Shown in pieces: positions 1-7,971 of a DNA stretch of 64,000 bases. How positions within the stretch are numbered: position 1 is the first letter of the stretch; every line of letters begins with the position of its first letter. Source of the DNA: Galbibacter sp. BG1 (GTDB lineage Bacteria; Bacteroidota; Bacteroidia; Flavobacteriales; Flavobacteriaceae); the NCBI RefSeq assembly GCF_013391805.1, contig NZ_CP058364.1:558501-622500 (forward strand). The letters run 5' to 3'. The notes beneath the pieces are model-generated. The model saw only the letters and a program-made list of their open reading frames with translations, did not search any database and was not told the DNA's origin. Both the position numbers and the translations under genes were made by a program.

Positions 1-718
1 AACCATCATCGATGCTTTTGCCAACGAATACGGGTTTATCGATAAACTCAATGCCATTTCTTCCGCAGAACATTTACCGGGAAGCAAAGTAATTAATGCT
101 TTTAATAAAGGTCTGGCACTTTTGGATGATCATTACGACTTTATTGTAAAACTGGATGCCGACCTTATTCTACCCACGAATTATTTTGAAAGTATTGCGG
201 CTACATTTAAAAACGATCCAACAATTGGGGTGGCAGGCGGTTTTATTTATGAAACTACCGAAAGCGGCGACTGGGTTATTAATCACCCTATGAACAAAAA
301 CCACGTGAGGGGTGCCTTTAAAGCTTATTCCAAAAAATGTTTTGAAGCCATCAACGGCCTGCAATGCGCCATGGGCTGGGACACGGTTGATGAACTGCTG
401 GCAACCTATCACGGATTTAAAATTTCCACCATTCCCGATTTACAGGTGAAGCACCTCCGCCCTACCGGTGCCTCCTACAACAAAAAAGCCAAGTTATTGC
501 AGGGAAAAGCCATGTATACCATGCGTTATGGTATGGCCATTTCGGCCATCGCTTCTGCTAAAATGGCGCTCAAACAAGGGAAATTAAAGGTTTTTAAAGA
601 TAATATGATGGGGTATTTTAATGCCAAAAGAGAAAAGACTCCTTTTTTGGTTACCAAAGCGGAAGGTAAGTTTATTCGGGAATACCGCTGGAAAAATATA
701 CTGAAAAAGATTTTTTAA
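1..718 (+). CDS. Glycosyltransferase family 2, 3' part (start lies before the window)
   Basis: The reading frame is open from base 2 to the TAA at 716-718, so this is the C-terminal ~238 residues of a longer protein; the first ATG inside (122) is not the true start. The visible part carries the GT-A features of family 2 enzymes: an acidic DAD motif (KLDADLI) that binds the metal-nucleotide-sugar, and the later GWDTVDE segment in the position of the usual catalytic-base ED motif. The C-terminus is basic with no clear membrane segment. It would transfer a sugar from a nucleotide donor to a glycan or lipid acceptor on the cytoplasmic side of the membrane. Neither donor nor acceptor can be read from the sequence. 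No neighbouring polysaccharide genes lie to the right, so any cluster extends leftward. Confidence 0.85.
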   Translation, partial: TIIDAFANEYGFIDKLNAISSAEHLPGSKVINAFNKGLALLDDHYDFIVKLDADLILPTNYFESIAATFKNDPTIGVAGGFIYETTESGDWVINHPMNKNHVRGAFKAYSKKCFEAINGLQCAMGWDTVDELLATYHGFKISTIPDLQVKHLRPTGASYNKKAKLLQGKAMYTMRYGMAISAIASAKMALKQGKLKVFKDNMMGYFNAKREKTPFLVTKAEGKFIREYRWKNILKKIF

Positions 719-936
719 AATCAATTGGTAAGTCGCAACATCACCTCTATAATTTGCGCAGCCATTAATAATCCCTACTTCTATTCTGGAATATAATCTG
801 GTTGAAGCCATATCATGAACTACTATTGGATTTTCCGAGGATTTGGAAATCACAGATAACGGACTCCAAAATAAATTCAAAATAATAAATTGAAGTTGAA
901 AATCTTGAGTGGAGTTATTGTTAATTTTCTCAAATA

Positions 937-1284
937 CTACGCTACTTTGAATTCTCCCTCGTTCATTTCCACACTAAATTTCACATTGGCTTTCAATGCT
1001 CGAAATACTTTTAAAATTGTTTCAATGGTTACATTTTTGGTATTCCGTTCCAGTTTGGAAATCTGAGACTTTTGTACGCCAATAAGTTTGCCTAGTTCTT
1101 CCTGAGTTAACTTACGGTCTTTTCGAACAGACTTAATCATTCCACCAAGCAACTCCATTTGGAGATCAAATTCATATCTGTCTCGCTCTGGCGTTCCAAT
1201 TTTTCCGATATCCCTATCCTTTAATTGATCCAATGTCATCATTTTTATTTTTTTATTTTTTTTTGCCATAATGCTATTGTTCAA
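937..1284 (-). CDS. XRE-family antitoxin (HigA-like) of a type II toxin-antitoxin pair
   Basis: 115 residues. The C-terminal half has a Cro/C1-type helix-turn-helix (KLTQEELGKLIGVQKSQISKLE, residues ~58-79) followed by the NVTIETILKVFRAL helix typical of XRE proteins that pair with RelE/HigB toxins. It should bind both its operator and the toxin. The start overlaps the toxin stop by 11 bp, giving the toxin-first order seen in higBA-type loci and implying translational coupling. The annotated ATG at 1284 gives an N-terminus rich in Lys. A second ATG five codons downstream (MAKKNKK) is equally plausible. The poly-A/T tract behind this start (1243-1263) is notable. Confidence 0.88.
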   Translation of the reverse strand: MNNSIMAKKNKKIKMMTLDQLKDRDIGKIGTPERDRYEFDLQMELLGGMIKSVRKDRKLTQEELGKLIGVQKSQISKLERNTKNVTIETILKVFRALKANVKFSVEMNEGEFKVA

Positions 1285-1606
1285 AATATTCTTTTCTAAT
1301 TCGTTCTGCTTTTACAATATCCGATTTGGGCACTTTACTTACTTTTTTGACAATTCCATGTGTTGAAACTACCAGCGTTTCAGTTTGGTCTGTCCTGTCC
1401 CAAAATGCGAATAATCTATATTGTAATCCACTGTATTTTGTCCTAAATTCCCAAATGTCATCCGTCAATTTCTTGAATAGCCTTGGATCAAGTCCTAATT
1501 TGGCTTTATCCATATTATAATAGATTTTTTCTCTAGTTTTTAAGTCTAAACTTTCCAAAAAATCAATTGCTTGCTCAAGAAAAATGACCTCAAATCTTTT
1601 GTTCAT
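1274..1606 (-). CDS. RelE/HigB-type toxin (phage Gp49-like family)
   Basis: 110 residues. The fold signature is typical of the Gp49-like RelE/HigB toxins: an N-terminal LEQAIDFLESLD helix, the central KLTDDIWEFRTKYSGLQYRLFAFWD strands with conserved Arg and Tyr, and the C-terminal helix KVPKSDIVKAERIRKEY. Family members cut mRNA at the ribosome. It is the promoter-proximal gene of a two-gene unit, and its stop overlaps the downstream antitoxin. Assignment to the pair is from gene order and family. Target specificity cannot be inferred. Confidence 0.88.
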   Translation of the reverse strand: MNKRFEVIFLEQAIDFLESLDLKTREKIYYNMDKAKLGLDPRLFKKLTDDIWEFRTKYSGLQYRLFAFWDRTDQTETLVVSTHGIVKKVSKVPKSDIVKAERIRKEYFEQ

Positions 1607-1915
1607 TCAGTTCTTCTGTCGTGTTATTAAAACAAAGATAAATAAAAGTTGAGTTATATGGAAACTTAATAATCAACAAAATAGGTAAGAAGTTTAGCTA
1701 TTTTAGCTCTATAGAAAAATTAAAATCAACTTGGCCGATTACATTTATTACCTAAACATAGTTAATCATTAAACGTGTTGGTTTTAGAATTAAAAATAGC
1801 GATTAAGCACGAAAGTTGTACGGAATTAGCACGGGTCCTTTTCATTTCAAGCGATTTTTAACCCTAATTAAACTTTTGAAGTGTCTGTGATTCGCAAATT
1901 TCTACTATCTCAAAT
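1607..1915. other. Non-coding gap between the toxin gene and the Ntn-hydrolase gene
   Basis: About 309 bases of AT-rich sequence with no supported open frame on either strand. It should contain the promoter of the minus-strand toxin-antitoxin unit near its left end and the 3' end of the hydrolase transcript on its right. I see no hairpin-plus-T-run terminator, no repeat shared with other gaps and no RNA gene. Confidence 0.6.
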
Positions 1916-2965
1916 TTATAGCCCGAGAAATTTAAATGGAACCGTAGCCTTAAACTCTTTGGAAGTTTCTCCGGAATAAGTACGATTATTCGATAAATCC
2001 AGCTTTTTCACTTTAGCCTTCTTACTAAAATCGACGTTCTTTAAATCAACCCAAAAAGTATTTGGCGTTAAGGCGGACTCAAAATAATAAACCAAGTTTT
2101 TCTGATCGGCCACAACACGCCAGCGCGTTGTTGACAAATTTGGATAGCCATCAATCTGAAAACCATAGGGCACAGACACATTTCTAATTACACTAAACAC
2201 ACTTGCCACAGCCACCCTTGTGTTATCGGTCTGCGGAAGCGCATCGATATAAAAAGAGGCTCTTACAAAACGGTCGGCAGCAGTCACAGAACCAGGTAAA
2301 AAGGTTTTTCCGGGAATGTTGTTCCAATATTTGGTGATGGCCAATTGCTCCCCAAACGTTGGGTCGTTGGTCATTACCGTATAAGATGGGTCGTGGTGTA
2401 TCACTAATTTCCCATTGATGTATTCGAATATGGCATTATCTCCAGTAGCATCTGAAATTGACAAATGAACCGTTGTAAACTTATCGGTTCCTGGAATGCA
2501 ATCCGATACTACTGAGAAATCTTCCCTTTCCAAAGCTTTTACCGCTTCTGCAACAGTGGCAAAATTATCAAGAACATATTGTGCCCAGAGTGAAATGGCC
2601 AAACCTTTCTTATCGCCCTTCTTATCGAATTTAGGGTATTCAGATTCCACCAGCCAAAGCATATTTGCTACCAATCCTTTTTCATTCATCCCATCTGGCG
2701 TTGAAATATCCCAAGAACTTACAGCAACACTCCCATATTTAGAAACCCATTCAATAGAATTTTTTCCGACCTCCCCATTACGCTTCATACCCCTGGGAAA
2801 AATCCATTTGTTTGCTGGAATTTCAATTGAAAAATCCATCGTTCTTCCTGTTAAAACGGTGTTGTTCGGACCTTTATAAACTACTCTCGTACAAGCTTCC
2901 GATTTCGGCAAATACCCTACAAGCATTAAGAACAATACTATAATTAAACTGACTGCTTTTTTCAT
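1916..2965 (-). CDS. Secreted linear-amide C-N hydrolase, choloylglycine hydrolase / penicillin V acylase family
   Basis: 349 residues with an N-terminal signal sequence ending at SEA/C. The next residue, Cys25 (ACTRVVY), is positioned to become the free N-terminal nucleophile after processing, as in Ntn-hydrolases of this family. The GRTMDF motif (Arg42, Asp45) matches the conserved Arg and Asp of bile-salt hydrolases and penicillin V acylases. The MTNDPTF segment fits the family Asn region. The enzyme should cleave a linear amide bond outside the cytoplasm or in the periplasm. In marine or soil flavobacteria the natural substrate may be an N-acyl compound rather than bile salts; that is inference. 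It stands alone on the minus strand. Confidence 0.9.
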   Translation of the reverse strand: MKKAVSLIIVLFLMLVGYLPKSEACTRVVYKGPNNTVLTGRTMDFSIEIPANKWIFPRGMKRNGEVGKNSIEWVSKYGSVAVSSWDISTPDGMNEKGLVANMLWLVESEYPKFDKKGDKKGLAISLWAQYVLDNFATVAEAVKALEREDFSVVSDCIPGTDKFTTVHLSISDATGDNAIFEYINGKLVIHHDPSYTVMTNDPTFGEQLAITKYWNNIPGKTFLPGSVTAADRFVRASFYIDALPQTDNTRVAVASVFSVIRNVSVPYGFQIDGYPNLSTTRWRVVADQKNLVYYFESALTPNTFWVDLKNVDFSKKAKVKKLDLSNNRTYSGETSKEFKATVPFKFLGL

Positions 2966-3415
2966 AATAGTATTTTTATTGATTCATATTTTTTTTGGAT
3001 TTCTATGTACAACTTTTCTTTATATGAAAATCTATTTCAGCATAACCTCCCGCATTTTCCTATAAGCTTTGGCATATACCCCATGCTAACCACCAGATTT
3101 ATTGGATTTTTATTGTTCTGTCGATCGTAATTATTTGATCTCTAGTTATTAAAGATATTAAATAAATTATCAAAGTAGATTATTAAAATCACACACCCTT
3201 GAGGTTTCCAGAAATTTTAAGCTGGAGTTTGAAGTATTTAAAACACCCTAAAAGTAAATGTGCCGCAAATTAGGTTTAGCCATTTAGAAAGCTTACATAG
3301 AATCATCAACGATTCAACAGCCCAAAAACAATATTATGGAGTAGATAAAAAAATAAATCTAACCTTGGAGAACTGGGCTAGTGCATTTCATAAGAGCCAT
3401 TATTGTAAAAAGTTT
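2966..3415. other. Gap between Ntn-hydrolase and disrupted lipoprotein gene, with part of a cassette-type repeat
   Basis: 450 bases without a convincing gene. The right end (about 3385-3415), next to the hydrolase stop, matches the end of the element at 6891-7028: both contain attattgtaaaa followed by gtttttat directly beside the stop codon of a minus-strand gene. The rest shows no recognisable repeat or RNA. A roughly 60-codon open stretch at 3242-3423 on the plus strand has no start codon and overlaps the repeat. Confidence 0.5.
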
Positions 3416-3721
3416 TTATTCGTTTAACATCCAATTTATCAAATCCATTTTATCAACTATCGCCCAACTATGAGGATGCCGTTCGCCATTTGCTCTGTAT
3501 CCTTTATTGATTGTCTCGATATATTCAACGTTTTCAAACCCTTTTATTTTTAGACTCTCAGATAATTTTTTGATATAGAAAGCATTCATTTGCTCATAGT
3601 CGGCCATTCGATTCTTTTTCCACCAAAGAGTATCAGGTTCCGTATATAGTCTAATTTTCGTCCTTTTTAACTTCTTTAAATTAGAAGTGTTGTCAGTACT
3701 AAATGTGAACACAGCTTTGTC
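3416..3721 (-). pseudogene. 3' half of an IS-disrupted alpha/beta-hydrolase lipoprotein gene
   Basis: This fragment encodes the C-terminal ~101 residues of the hydrolase whose 5' half lies at 4944-5574. A GTG codon near its left boundary could be read as a start, but the frame continues upstream to the IS junction. It contains the PHSWAIVD segment, which supplies the expected catalytic His and lies at the end of alpha/beta-hydrolase domains. Joining it to the 5' half after removing the IS and one TGTC copy gives a continuous frame (…KTYED-KAVFTFSTD…) of about 310 residues. No further damage is visible, so the disruption seems recent. Confidence 0.85.
3718..3721. repeat. Target-site duplication TGTC, left copy
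   Basis: TGTC lies directly outside the left end of the IS (3722). An identical TGTC lies directly outside the right end at 4944-4947. A 4-bp duplication is the length expected for the IS407 branch of the IS3 family. Confidence 0.85.
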
Positions 3722-3787
3722 TGTAAGCTCCCCTTAAAACCGAACTGTTTAGAAGTATAATAATTTTATTAATTTTAAACAGCAATT

Positions 3788-4054
3788 ATGAGAAAGAGTA
3801 AATTCAGTCCGCAACAGATCGCAAAGATTTTAAAAGAATTCGACAACGGCAAAACAGCTGCTCAGATCAGCCGTGAGCACGGTGTGAGCACCGCTGCCTT
3901 CTACAAATGGCGGGAACGCTATGCAGGGATGAGCGGTAAGGAGCTAAAACGGTTAAAGGAGCTCGAAGAGGAAAACCGTAAGCTCAAGCAGATGTATGCC
4001 ACATTGGCCCTTGACCACCAGATGGCCAAGGAGGTTATCGAAAAAAAGCTTTAA
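3788..4054 (+). CDS. IS407-like transposase OrfA
   Basis: 88 residues. An N-terminal helix-turn-helix ([43 protein letters not shown] in pieces, residues ~5-47) is followed by a leucine-zipper-like coiled coil ([19 protein letters not shown]) used for dimerisation. This is the IS3-family DNA-binding subunit. The stop at 4052-4054 lies just past the slippery A-AAA-AAG (4042-4048). A -1 shift there enters the orfB frame, which is open through 4054, to give the OrfAB transposase. Confidence 0.93.
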   Translation: MRKSKFSPQQIAKILKEFDNGKTAAQISREHGVSTAAFYKWRERYAGMSGKELKRLKELEEENRKLKQMYATLALDHQMAKEVIEKKL

Positions 4055-4128
4055 AGCCCTGCCGTAAGCGGAGTATCAGCAAAGAGCTCATTCATTACGG
4101 TATCAGTAGGGCGTGCCGTGTCCTGGGA

Positions 4129-4917
4129 ATGAGCAAGAGTGTTTATTACTACAACCCGATAGCCAAAGATGACAGTGAGATAGAACGAGCTTTGAAAGAG
4201 AAAGCTGAAGCGCATTCTGAAGAGGGGTTTTGGAAGGCTTACGACCGATTGCGGGAAGAGGGCAAGCCATGGAACCATAAAAGGGTGTACAGGGTCTATG
4301 TGTCACTGGGGCTTCCCTTGAGAAGAAAGGCAAAGAAACGTTTACCGGCAAGGGTCAAGGAGCCTTTAAATGTACCAGATCAACTTAACCATACCTGGAG
4401 CATGGATTTTGTAACCGATGTCCTAGAGAACAAAAGACGCTTCAGGGCCTTTAACATCATCGATGATTTTAACAGGGAGGCGCTCCATATAGAAATAGAC
4501 TTTTCATTGACCAGCAGCCGGGTGGTTTGGGTGCTCAACCATCTCATCAACAAAAGAGGGAAGCCCCGGAAGATACGGATGGACAATGGGCCGGAATTTA
4601 TCGCCGAGATCGCATCACAATGGAGCGAAATGCACGAGATAGCTTTCCAGTACATAGAGCCTGGGAAACCAACCCAAAATGCTTTTATAGAACGCTTCAA
4701 TGGCAGCTATAGACGCGGGGTACTAAACAAATACATATTCCAGAACATTGATCAGGTAAGGGAACAGACGCAAATATGGGTCGATGACTACAATAACCAC
4801 AGACCTCACGATGCCTTGGGAAAAATCCCTCCGGTAAAATATGCAAAACTTAATTCTACTTTGGCTAGCCAAAGTAGAATTAAAAACGGTATTTTTAAAC
4901 CAGTTTTAGAAAATTAA
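4129..4917 (+). CDS. IS407-like transposase OrfB, DDE integrase core
   Basis: 262 residues from the first ATG, although the frame is open further upstream (at least from 4021), consistent with expression as a frameshifted OrfAB fusion. It contains an rve catalytic core: WSMDFVTD (first Asp), IRMDNGPEF (second Asp), and [15 protein letters not shown] (Glu). The arrangement D-D-(35)-E followed by a conserved R-K-like tail is typical for IS3. The ORF ends 26 bp before the right terminal repeat, as expected for a full-length element. Confidence 0.93.
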   Translation: MSKSVYYYNPIAKDDSEIERALKEKAEAHSEEGFWKAYDRLREEGKPWNHKRVYRVYVSLGLPLRRKAKKRLPARVKEPLNVPDQLNHTWSMDFVTDVLENKRRFRAFNIIDDFNREALHIEIDFSLTSSRVVWVLNHLINKRGKPRKIRMDNGPEFIAEIASQWSEMHEIAFQYIEPGKPTQNAFIERFNGSYRRGVLNKYIFQNIDQVREQTQIWVDDYNNHRPHDALGKIPPVKYAKLNSTLASQSRIKNGIFKPVLEN

Positions 4918-4943
4918 GCAGTTCTATTATGGGGAAGCTTACA

Positions 4944-4947
4944 TGTC
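4944..4947. repeat. Target-site duplication TGTC, right copy
   Basis: Identical to 3718-3721 and directly adjacent to the right end of the IS407-like element. One copy must be removed to restore the hydrolase frame. Confidence 0.85.
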
Positions 4948-5574
4948 CTCATATGTTTTAATATTAACTTTCGGATTTCCGAAGTTACTGTCTAAAGTCT
5001 CTAACAACCAAGTACTTTCTTGAATTGAAAGTTCTGAAAAATTTCGTGCTATATTTTTTTCTGAAGATTTATACAACGCGACTAAGTCTATTGGCGAATC
5101 CACAATAAATACTCCTTTTGGATCAATATTGAATTGTTTCATTCCAACTATAAAATTGCTTATCAAAAGACTTACAACTCCACCACTTGAAAAGCCACCA
5201 ATAACGATATTGTCAGTCGGTAATTGATTTGCCACAATTATATCCTCTAAACTTTTTGTTAGTTCGTATTTTTCGTTTTCCTCAAGCCATAATTTCTGAT
5301 TAAAATTGGACAGTATAACAGCAATATTATTTTTTCTTGCAATATCAAGGATTTTAAATTCTCTCTTAATGTCTTCTGCCATTTCTGGATAACCTCCAAA
5401 TAGAATTAAAACAGCTTTAACTTCTTTATATGGCTTATAAAGTTCATAGCCATCTTTTATGATTTTCGTAAATTCTAATTTTTCAGAAATTGTATGTTCT
5501 TTTTCCTGTTTGTTCTGTTTGCAGGAAACAAGTCCAATAAATATTAGAATTAAAATTATTGATGTTCTTTTCAT
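4944..5574 (-). pseudogene. 5' half of an IS-disrupted alpha/beta-hydrolase lipoprotein gene
   Basis: The fragment starts with a lipoprotein signal peptide (MKRTSIILILIFIGLVSCKQ, lipobox Cys18). It continues with an alpha/beta-hydrolase core including a nucleophile elbow GFSSGG (Ser within the G-x-S-x-G form) and VDSPIDL, a likely acid-residue region. Coding stops three bases into the IS right end (ATG-TAA at 4939-4944), leaving 211 residues. The catalytic His is in the separated 3' part, so the product is expected to be inactive. The start lies only 8 bp from the end of a second IS at 5583, which may also have removed or replaced its promoter or leader. The intact ancestor was probably an outer- or inner-membrane-anchored esterase/peptidase-like hydrolase; its substrate is unknown. 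Confidence 0.85.
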
Positions 5575-5621
5575 TCGTCTAATGTCCTGTCCTGAAATAT
5601 GGCTACAGGTTAATAATTGAT

Positions 5622-6497
5622 TTACGCTGTTTTTAAATATACCATATTAGGTGTTTTGAAGTCTAAAGATAAATGTAATCTTATTTCATTGTATAATTTA
5701 ATAGCATTTTTTGTCGCTCTTTTGGCGTGAGCCACATCAGTAAAGGTCTGGTCAAGATAAAACTCATCTTTTAAGATGCCGTTTACACGCTCAGCCATGG
5801 CATTTTCATAACAGTGATTTTCTTCTGTCATGCTAATATCTATTCTATTTCTTTTTAGTATTTGCGTGTACACATTACTGCAATACTGTATACCTCTGTC
5901 TGAATGATGGATAAGACTTTTAATATTCTTTGCTTGGTATAGAGCTTTGTTTAAAGCTCGTACACAGCCTTTAAGTTCTAGGCTATCACTCAGGTCGTAA
6001 CCAATAATCTTCCGGGAATACATATCAGTAATAAGTGCCAGATAGCAAAACCCTTTCACGGTTCTGATGTAGGTGATGTCAGATACCCAAACTTGATTAG
6101 GTCTTGTGACTTCTACATCTTTAATGATGTTTTTGTACTTGTAGAATCTATGAAGAGAATTGGTTGTTCTCGAGCTGTATTTCTTTCTAAGAGTAAGCAT
6201 ATTGTGTTTTCTAAGGACATTGAACAAAGTATCTCTGCCCACTTTAAGGTTAGCTTTAACAAACTCATTATCTAATGATTTTATAAGTTTACGTACGCCT
6301 TCCCTGGGAAGGGATCTGCGTCTTTTCTGTACTATTTCAACAATCTTCTGTTCTAGCTTTAAACGCTCATCAGCTCTATTTTTATACTTATAATAAGCAT
6401 CACGTTTTAGTCCAAAACAATGAGTAATAGTCTTTAAAGAAGCAAATCCCTTAGATTTTTCTTTAGCTTTAACTAAGGCTAGATATTTAGCTTTTTT
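5622..6497 (-). CDS. IS150-like transposase OrfB, DDE core (no start codon of its own)
   Basis: The frame is open from just after a TAA at 6500-6498 to the TAA at 5622-5624. It begins AKYLALVKAKEKSKGF and continues through the IS3 HTH_21 region (RRSLPREGVRKLIKS) into an rve core: WVSDITYI (Asp), IHHSDRGIQYCS (Asp), NAMAERVNGILKDEF (Glu). All catalytic residues are present. The only early start-like codon is a GTG at 6242, inside conserved sequence, so translation must come from orfA. However the frame is offset by +1 from orfA, not the usual -1, across a run of eight A residues. Confidence 0.85.
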   Translation of the reverse strand, partial: KKAKYLALVKAKEKSKGFASLKTITHCFGLKRDAYYKYKNRADERLKLEQKIVEIVQKRRRSLPREGVRKLIKSLDNEFVKANLKVGRDTLFNVLRKHNMLTLRKKYSSRTTNSLHRFYKYKNIIKDVEVTRPNQVWVSDITYIRTVKGFCYLALITDMYSRKIIGYDLSDSLELKGCVRALNKALYQAKNIKSLIHHSDRGIQYCSNVYTQILKRNRIDISMTEENHCYENAMAERVNGILKDEFYLDQTFTDVAHAKRATKNAIKLYNEIRLHLSLDFKTPNMVYLKTA

Positions 6498-6843
6498 TTA
6501 GTTCTGTCACAGATTTATACCCTAATTGTTCAGCCGCTACTTCCAAATAAGAATCTAATACTAAAGCATCTAAATCCTTTTTAAGTAAGAGTTGTTTTAG
6601 TTGTTTAATTTCCTTTTGAAGCGCTTTAATACGTATTATTTCGTCTTTAGTTTCCACTTTTATCCTGGTGTTCATAAGGTCTTTACGGTTGTACTTTCTA
6701 ATCCATTCATTAATAGTGGTAGGAGCAATACCATAGAGTTTACCGAGTTGATACTTGTTTAACTTTCCAGTGGTAAGTTCGTCTAAAATTTTTAGTTTAA
6801 AGGGTTCTGAATACCGTCTGATTACTTTGTCATTTTTGTACAT
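6487..6843 (-). CDS. IS150-like transposase OrfA
   Basis: 118 residues from ATG 6843 (MYKNDKVIRRYSEP). The longer open frame to 6927 runs outside the IS end and is not real. A helix-turn-helix (LNKYQLGKLYGIAPTTINEWIRKY) is followed by a Lys/Leu-rich coiled coil (RIKALQKEIKQLKQLLLKKD). The stop lies directly after an A8 run (TAAAAAAAAGC on the minus strand, 6492-6499), the place where IS3 elements change frame to make OrfAB. Here the downstream orfB is one base out of the expected register. Confidence 0.88.
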   Translation of the reverse strand: MYKNDKVIRRYSEPFKLKILDELTTGKLNKYQLGKLYGIAPTTINEWIRKYNRKDLMNTRIKVETKDEIIRIKALQKEIKQLKQLLLKKDLDALVLDSYLEVAAEQLGYKSVTELKKS

Positions 6844-6890
6844 AATGTTTAAAATTATGTAGCCTTTATTCAGGACAAGACAAAATGCAC

Positions 6891-7028
6891 CACAACGTGT
6901 TTGTATAAAATTAGTTGCGTTATTCAAGCAACTAATTTAGCAAGTACACACCAAACTGAAAATCCGCAGGGATTTTCAGAAGTAGGCGAGAACAAGCAAT
7001 TACTAATAGCTATTATTGTAAAACGTTT
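6891..7028. repeat. Cassette-type palindromic element A
   Basis: The element starts acaacgtgtttgtata and ends in attattgtaaaacgttttta, beside the stop of the minus-strand Sel1 gene. The two ends are loosely complementary. It contains two perfect hairpins: AAATTAGTTGC (6908-6918) with GCAACTAATTT (6928-6938), and CTGAAAATCC (6956-6965) with GGATTTTCAG (6970-6979). It aligns along most of its length with the element at 7828-7957, and its right end matches 3385-3415. Confidence 0.7.
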
Positions 7029-7819
7029 TTATAATTCAGCTTTGTATAGGTTTTCCATATTTTCTAATGGTCTTCCTAATAATTTTTCTGCTTCTTTTTG
7101 TCCGTTTGTTTTTTGTTCAGAAGTCAGTTTAGTTTCTAATTCTTGTATTTCTTTTACAATCTGTTGTTGTTGAATGTAAGGGAAGTCCCTTTTAAATTCA
7201 TTGAATATTAAAAACCACTGATAGCTTTTAAAAAGGTCTTTCTCTAATTCTCCGCCATCTCTGTACATCTGGGCAAGCTGTAATCTAACTGAAGTTATGT
7301 AACCACTTTTTGTTAAATTCTCTGGGTTTTTAAGTTTTCCGAGTCGTGTTGCCCATTCCAACATTTTGTCCATATTTTTTTCAACTCCCATTCCTGAATA
7401 ATAGCAGTTAATTACATTCCACATACAAGTTCCGTCACTATTTTCGGCACACTTTAGTCCAAATCAAATGCTTTTTTATAGTCTTGTTCAACTCCGTCTC
7501 CATTTCCATAAACCATCATCATTTGATAAAGACCATCGTTAAATCCTTGTTCAGCAGATTTAGCAAACCACTCAATTCCCTTTTCAGTATTCTGTTCAAC
7601 GCCAGCTCCTGAGCGATAACAGTAACCTAAATTATATTGCGCTTCTGCATTTCCTAATCCAGCCAACTTTTTTAAGATAGGGATTGCTTCTTCAAATTTT
7701 TGTTGTTCAATTAACTTTTTAGATTGCTCATTCAATTCGTCCGCAGTTTGTCCGAAAACATTAATGCTTAAAAAAATTAGAATTAAAAATATGATTTTTT
7801 TAGTCATTTGTTTTTTCAA
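7029..7819 (-). pseudogene. Secreted Sel1/TPR-repeat protein, broken by one frameshift
   Basis: The 5' frame (7819-7454) encodes a signal peptide (MTKKIIFLILIFLSINVFGQ) and Sel1-like repeats (GNAEAQYNLGYCYRSGAGVEQ and NDGLYQMMMVYGNGDGVEQ in pieces), ending KKAFDLD. The second frame continues the same protein: read from 7460 it gives GLKCAENSDGTCMWNVINCYYSGMGVEKN. One inserted base near 7460 restores KKAFDL-GLKCAEN… and a protein of about 262 residues. Sel1 repeats usually form solenoids for protein contacts; no specific role can be given. The gene sits between two cassette-type elements and starts about 20 bp from one of them. A sequencing or assembly error could also explain the shift. Confidence 0.8.
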
Positions 7820-7827
7820 AATGTTTT

Positions 7828-7957
7828 ACAACGTGTTTGTATATGATCTGTTGCATAGGCTTTCCCGAACTATTCTAAGTACAAAACCAAGTTGAAAAAC
7901 ACGATAGAATTTTCCAAATAAGCTCTGACTAGCAATGGCATATATACAGTGTTGGCA
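7828..7957. repeat. Cassette-type palindromic element B
   Basis: This element is homologous to the one at 6891-7028: acaacgtgtttgtata…gttgc…aagtac…accaa…ttgaaaa…attttc…agcaat. Its ends are complementary to each other (CAACGTGTTTGTATATG against CAACACTGTATATATG from the other strand), giving a long imperfect hairpin capped by CAAC and GTTGGCA (7951-7957). It follows the antitoxin stop codon of the higBA pair within about 15 bp and ends about 10 bp before the Sel1 start. Confidence 0.7.
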
Positions 7958-7971
7958 ATTGGCTTTTTTTG

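Larger units (their letters stand above)
3722..4943 (+). mobile_element. IS3-family insertion sequence, IS407-like subgroup, apparently complete (1222 bp)
   Basis: The ends are imperfect inverted repeats. The left end begins TGTAAGCTCCCC…GAACTGTTTA; the reverse complement of the right end begins TGTAAGCTTCCCC…GAACTGCTTA. Both ends start with TGT. Two overlapping frames (orfA 3788-4054, orfB 4129-4917) with a slippery A-AAA-AAG at 4042-4048 are the standard -1 frameshift arrangement. Flanking TGTC duplications confirm transposition. The sequence is visibly more GC-rich than its surroundings, which suggests recent arrival. It sits inside a minus-strand hydrolase gene, in the opposite orientation, and its right end supplies an immediate TAA stop to that gene. 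The element looks intact and potentially active. Confidence 0.93.
5583..6882 (-). mobile_element. IS3-family insertion sequence, IS150-like (about 1300 bp)
   Basis: Inverted terminal repeats are clear: plus-strand TGTCCTGTCCTGAA…GGCTACA from 5583, and the reverse complement from 6882 reads TGTCTTGTCCTGAA…GGCTACA. Both transposase frames read on the minus strand. I found no convincing target duplication (only AA on both sides), so the exact ends could be 5 bp further in, at the second TGTCCTG. Removing the element places the hydrolase start about 25 bp from the cassette-type element at 6891, so it inserted in a very short leader. Confidence 0.85.

Noticed and set aside
3242-3423. A 60-codon plus-strand open stretch reading plausibly (…KINLTLENWASAFHK…).
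   Set aside because: No start codon, and its end overlaps the cassette-type repeat that continues at other sites; likely chance.
6844-6927. A 28-codon N-terminal extension of the IS150-like OrfA.
   Set aside because: It crosses the IS terminal repeat into host DNA; the ATG at 6843 is the family start.
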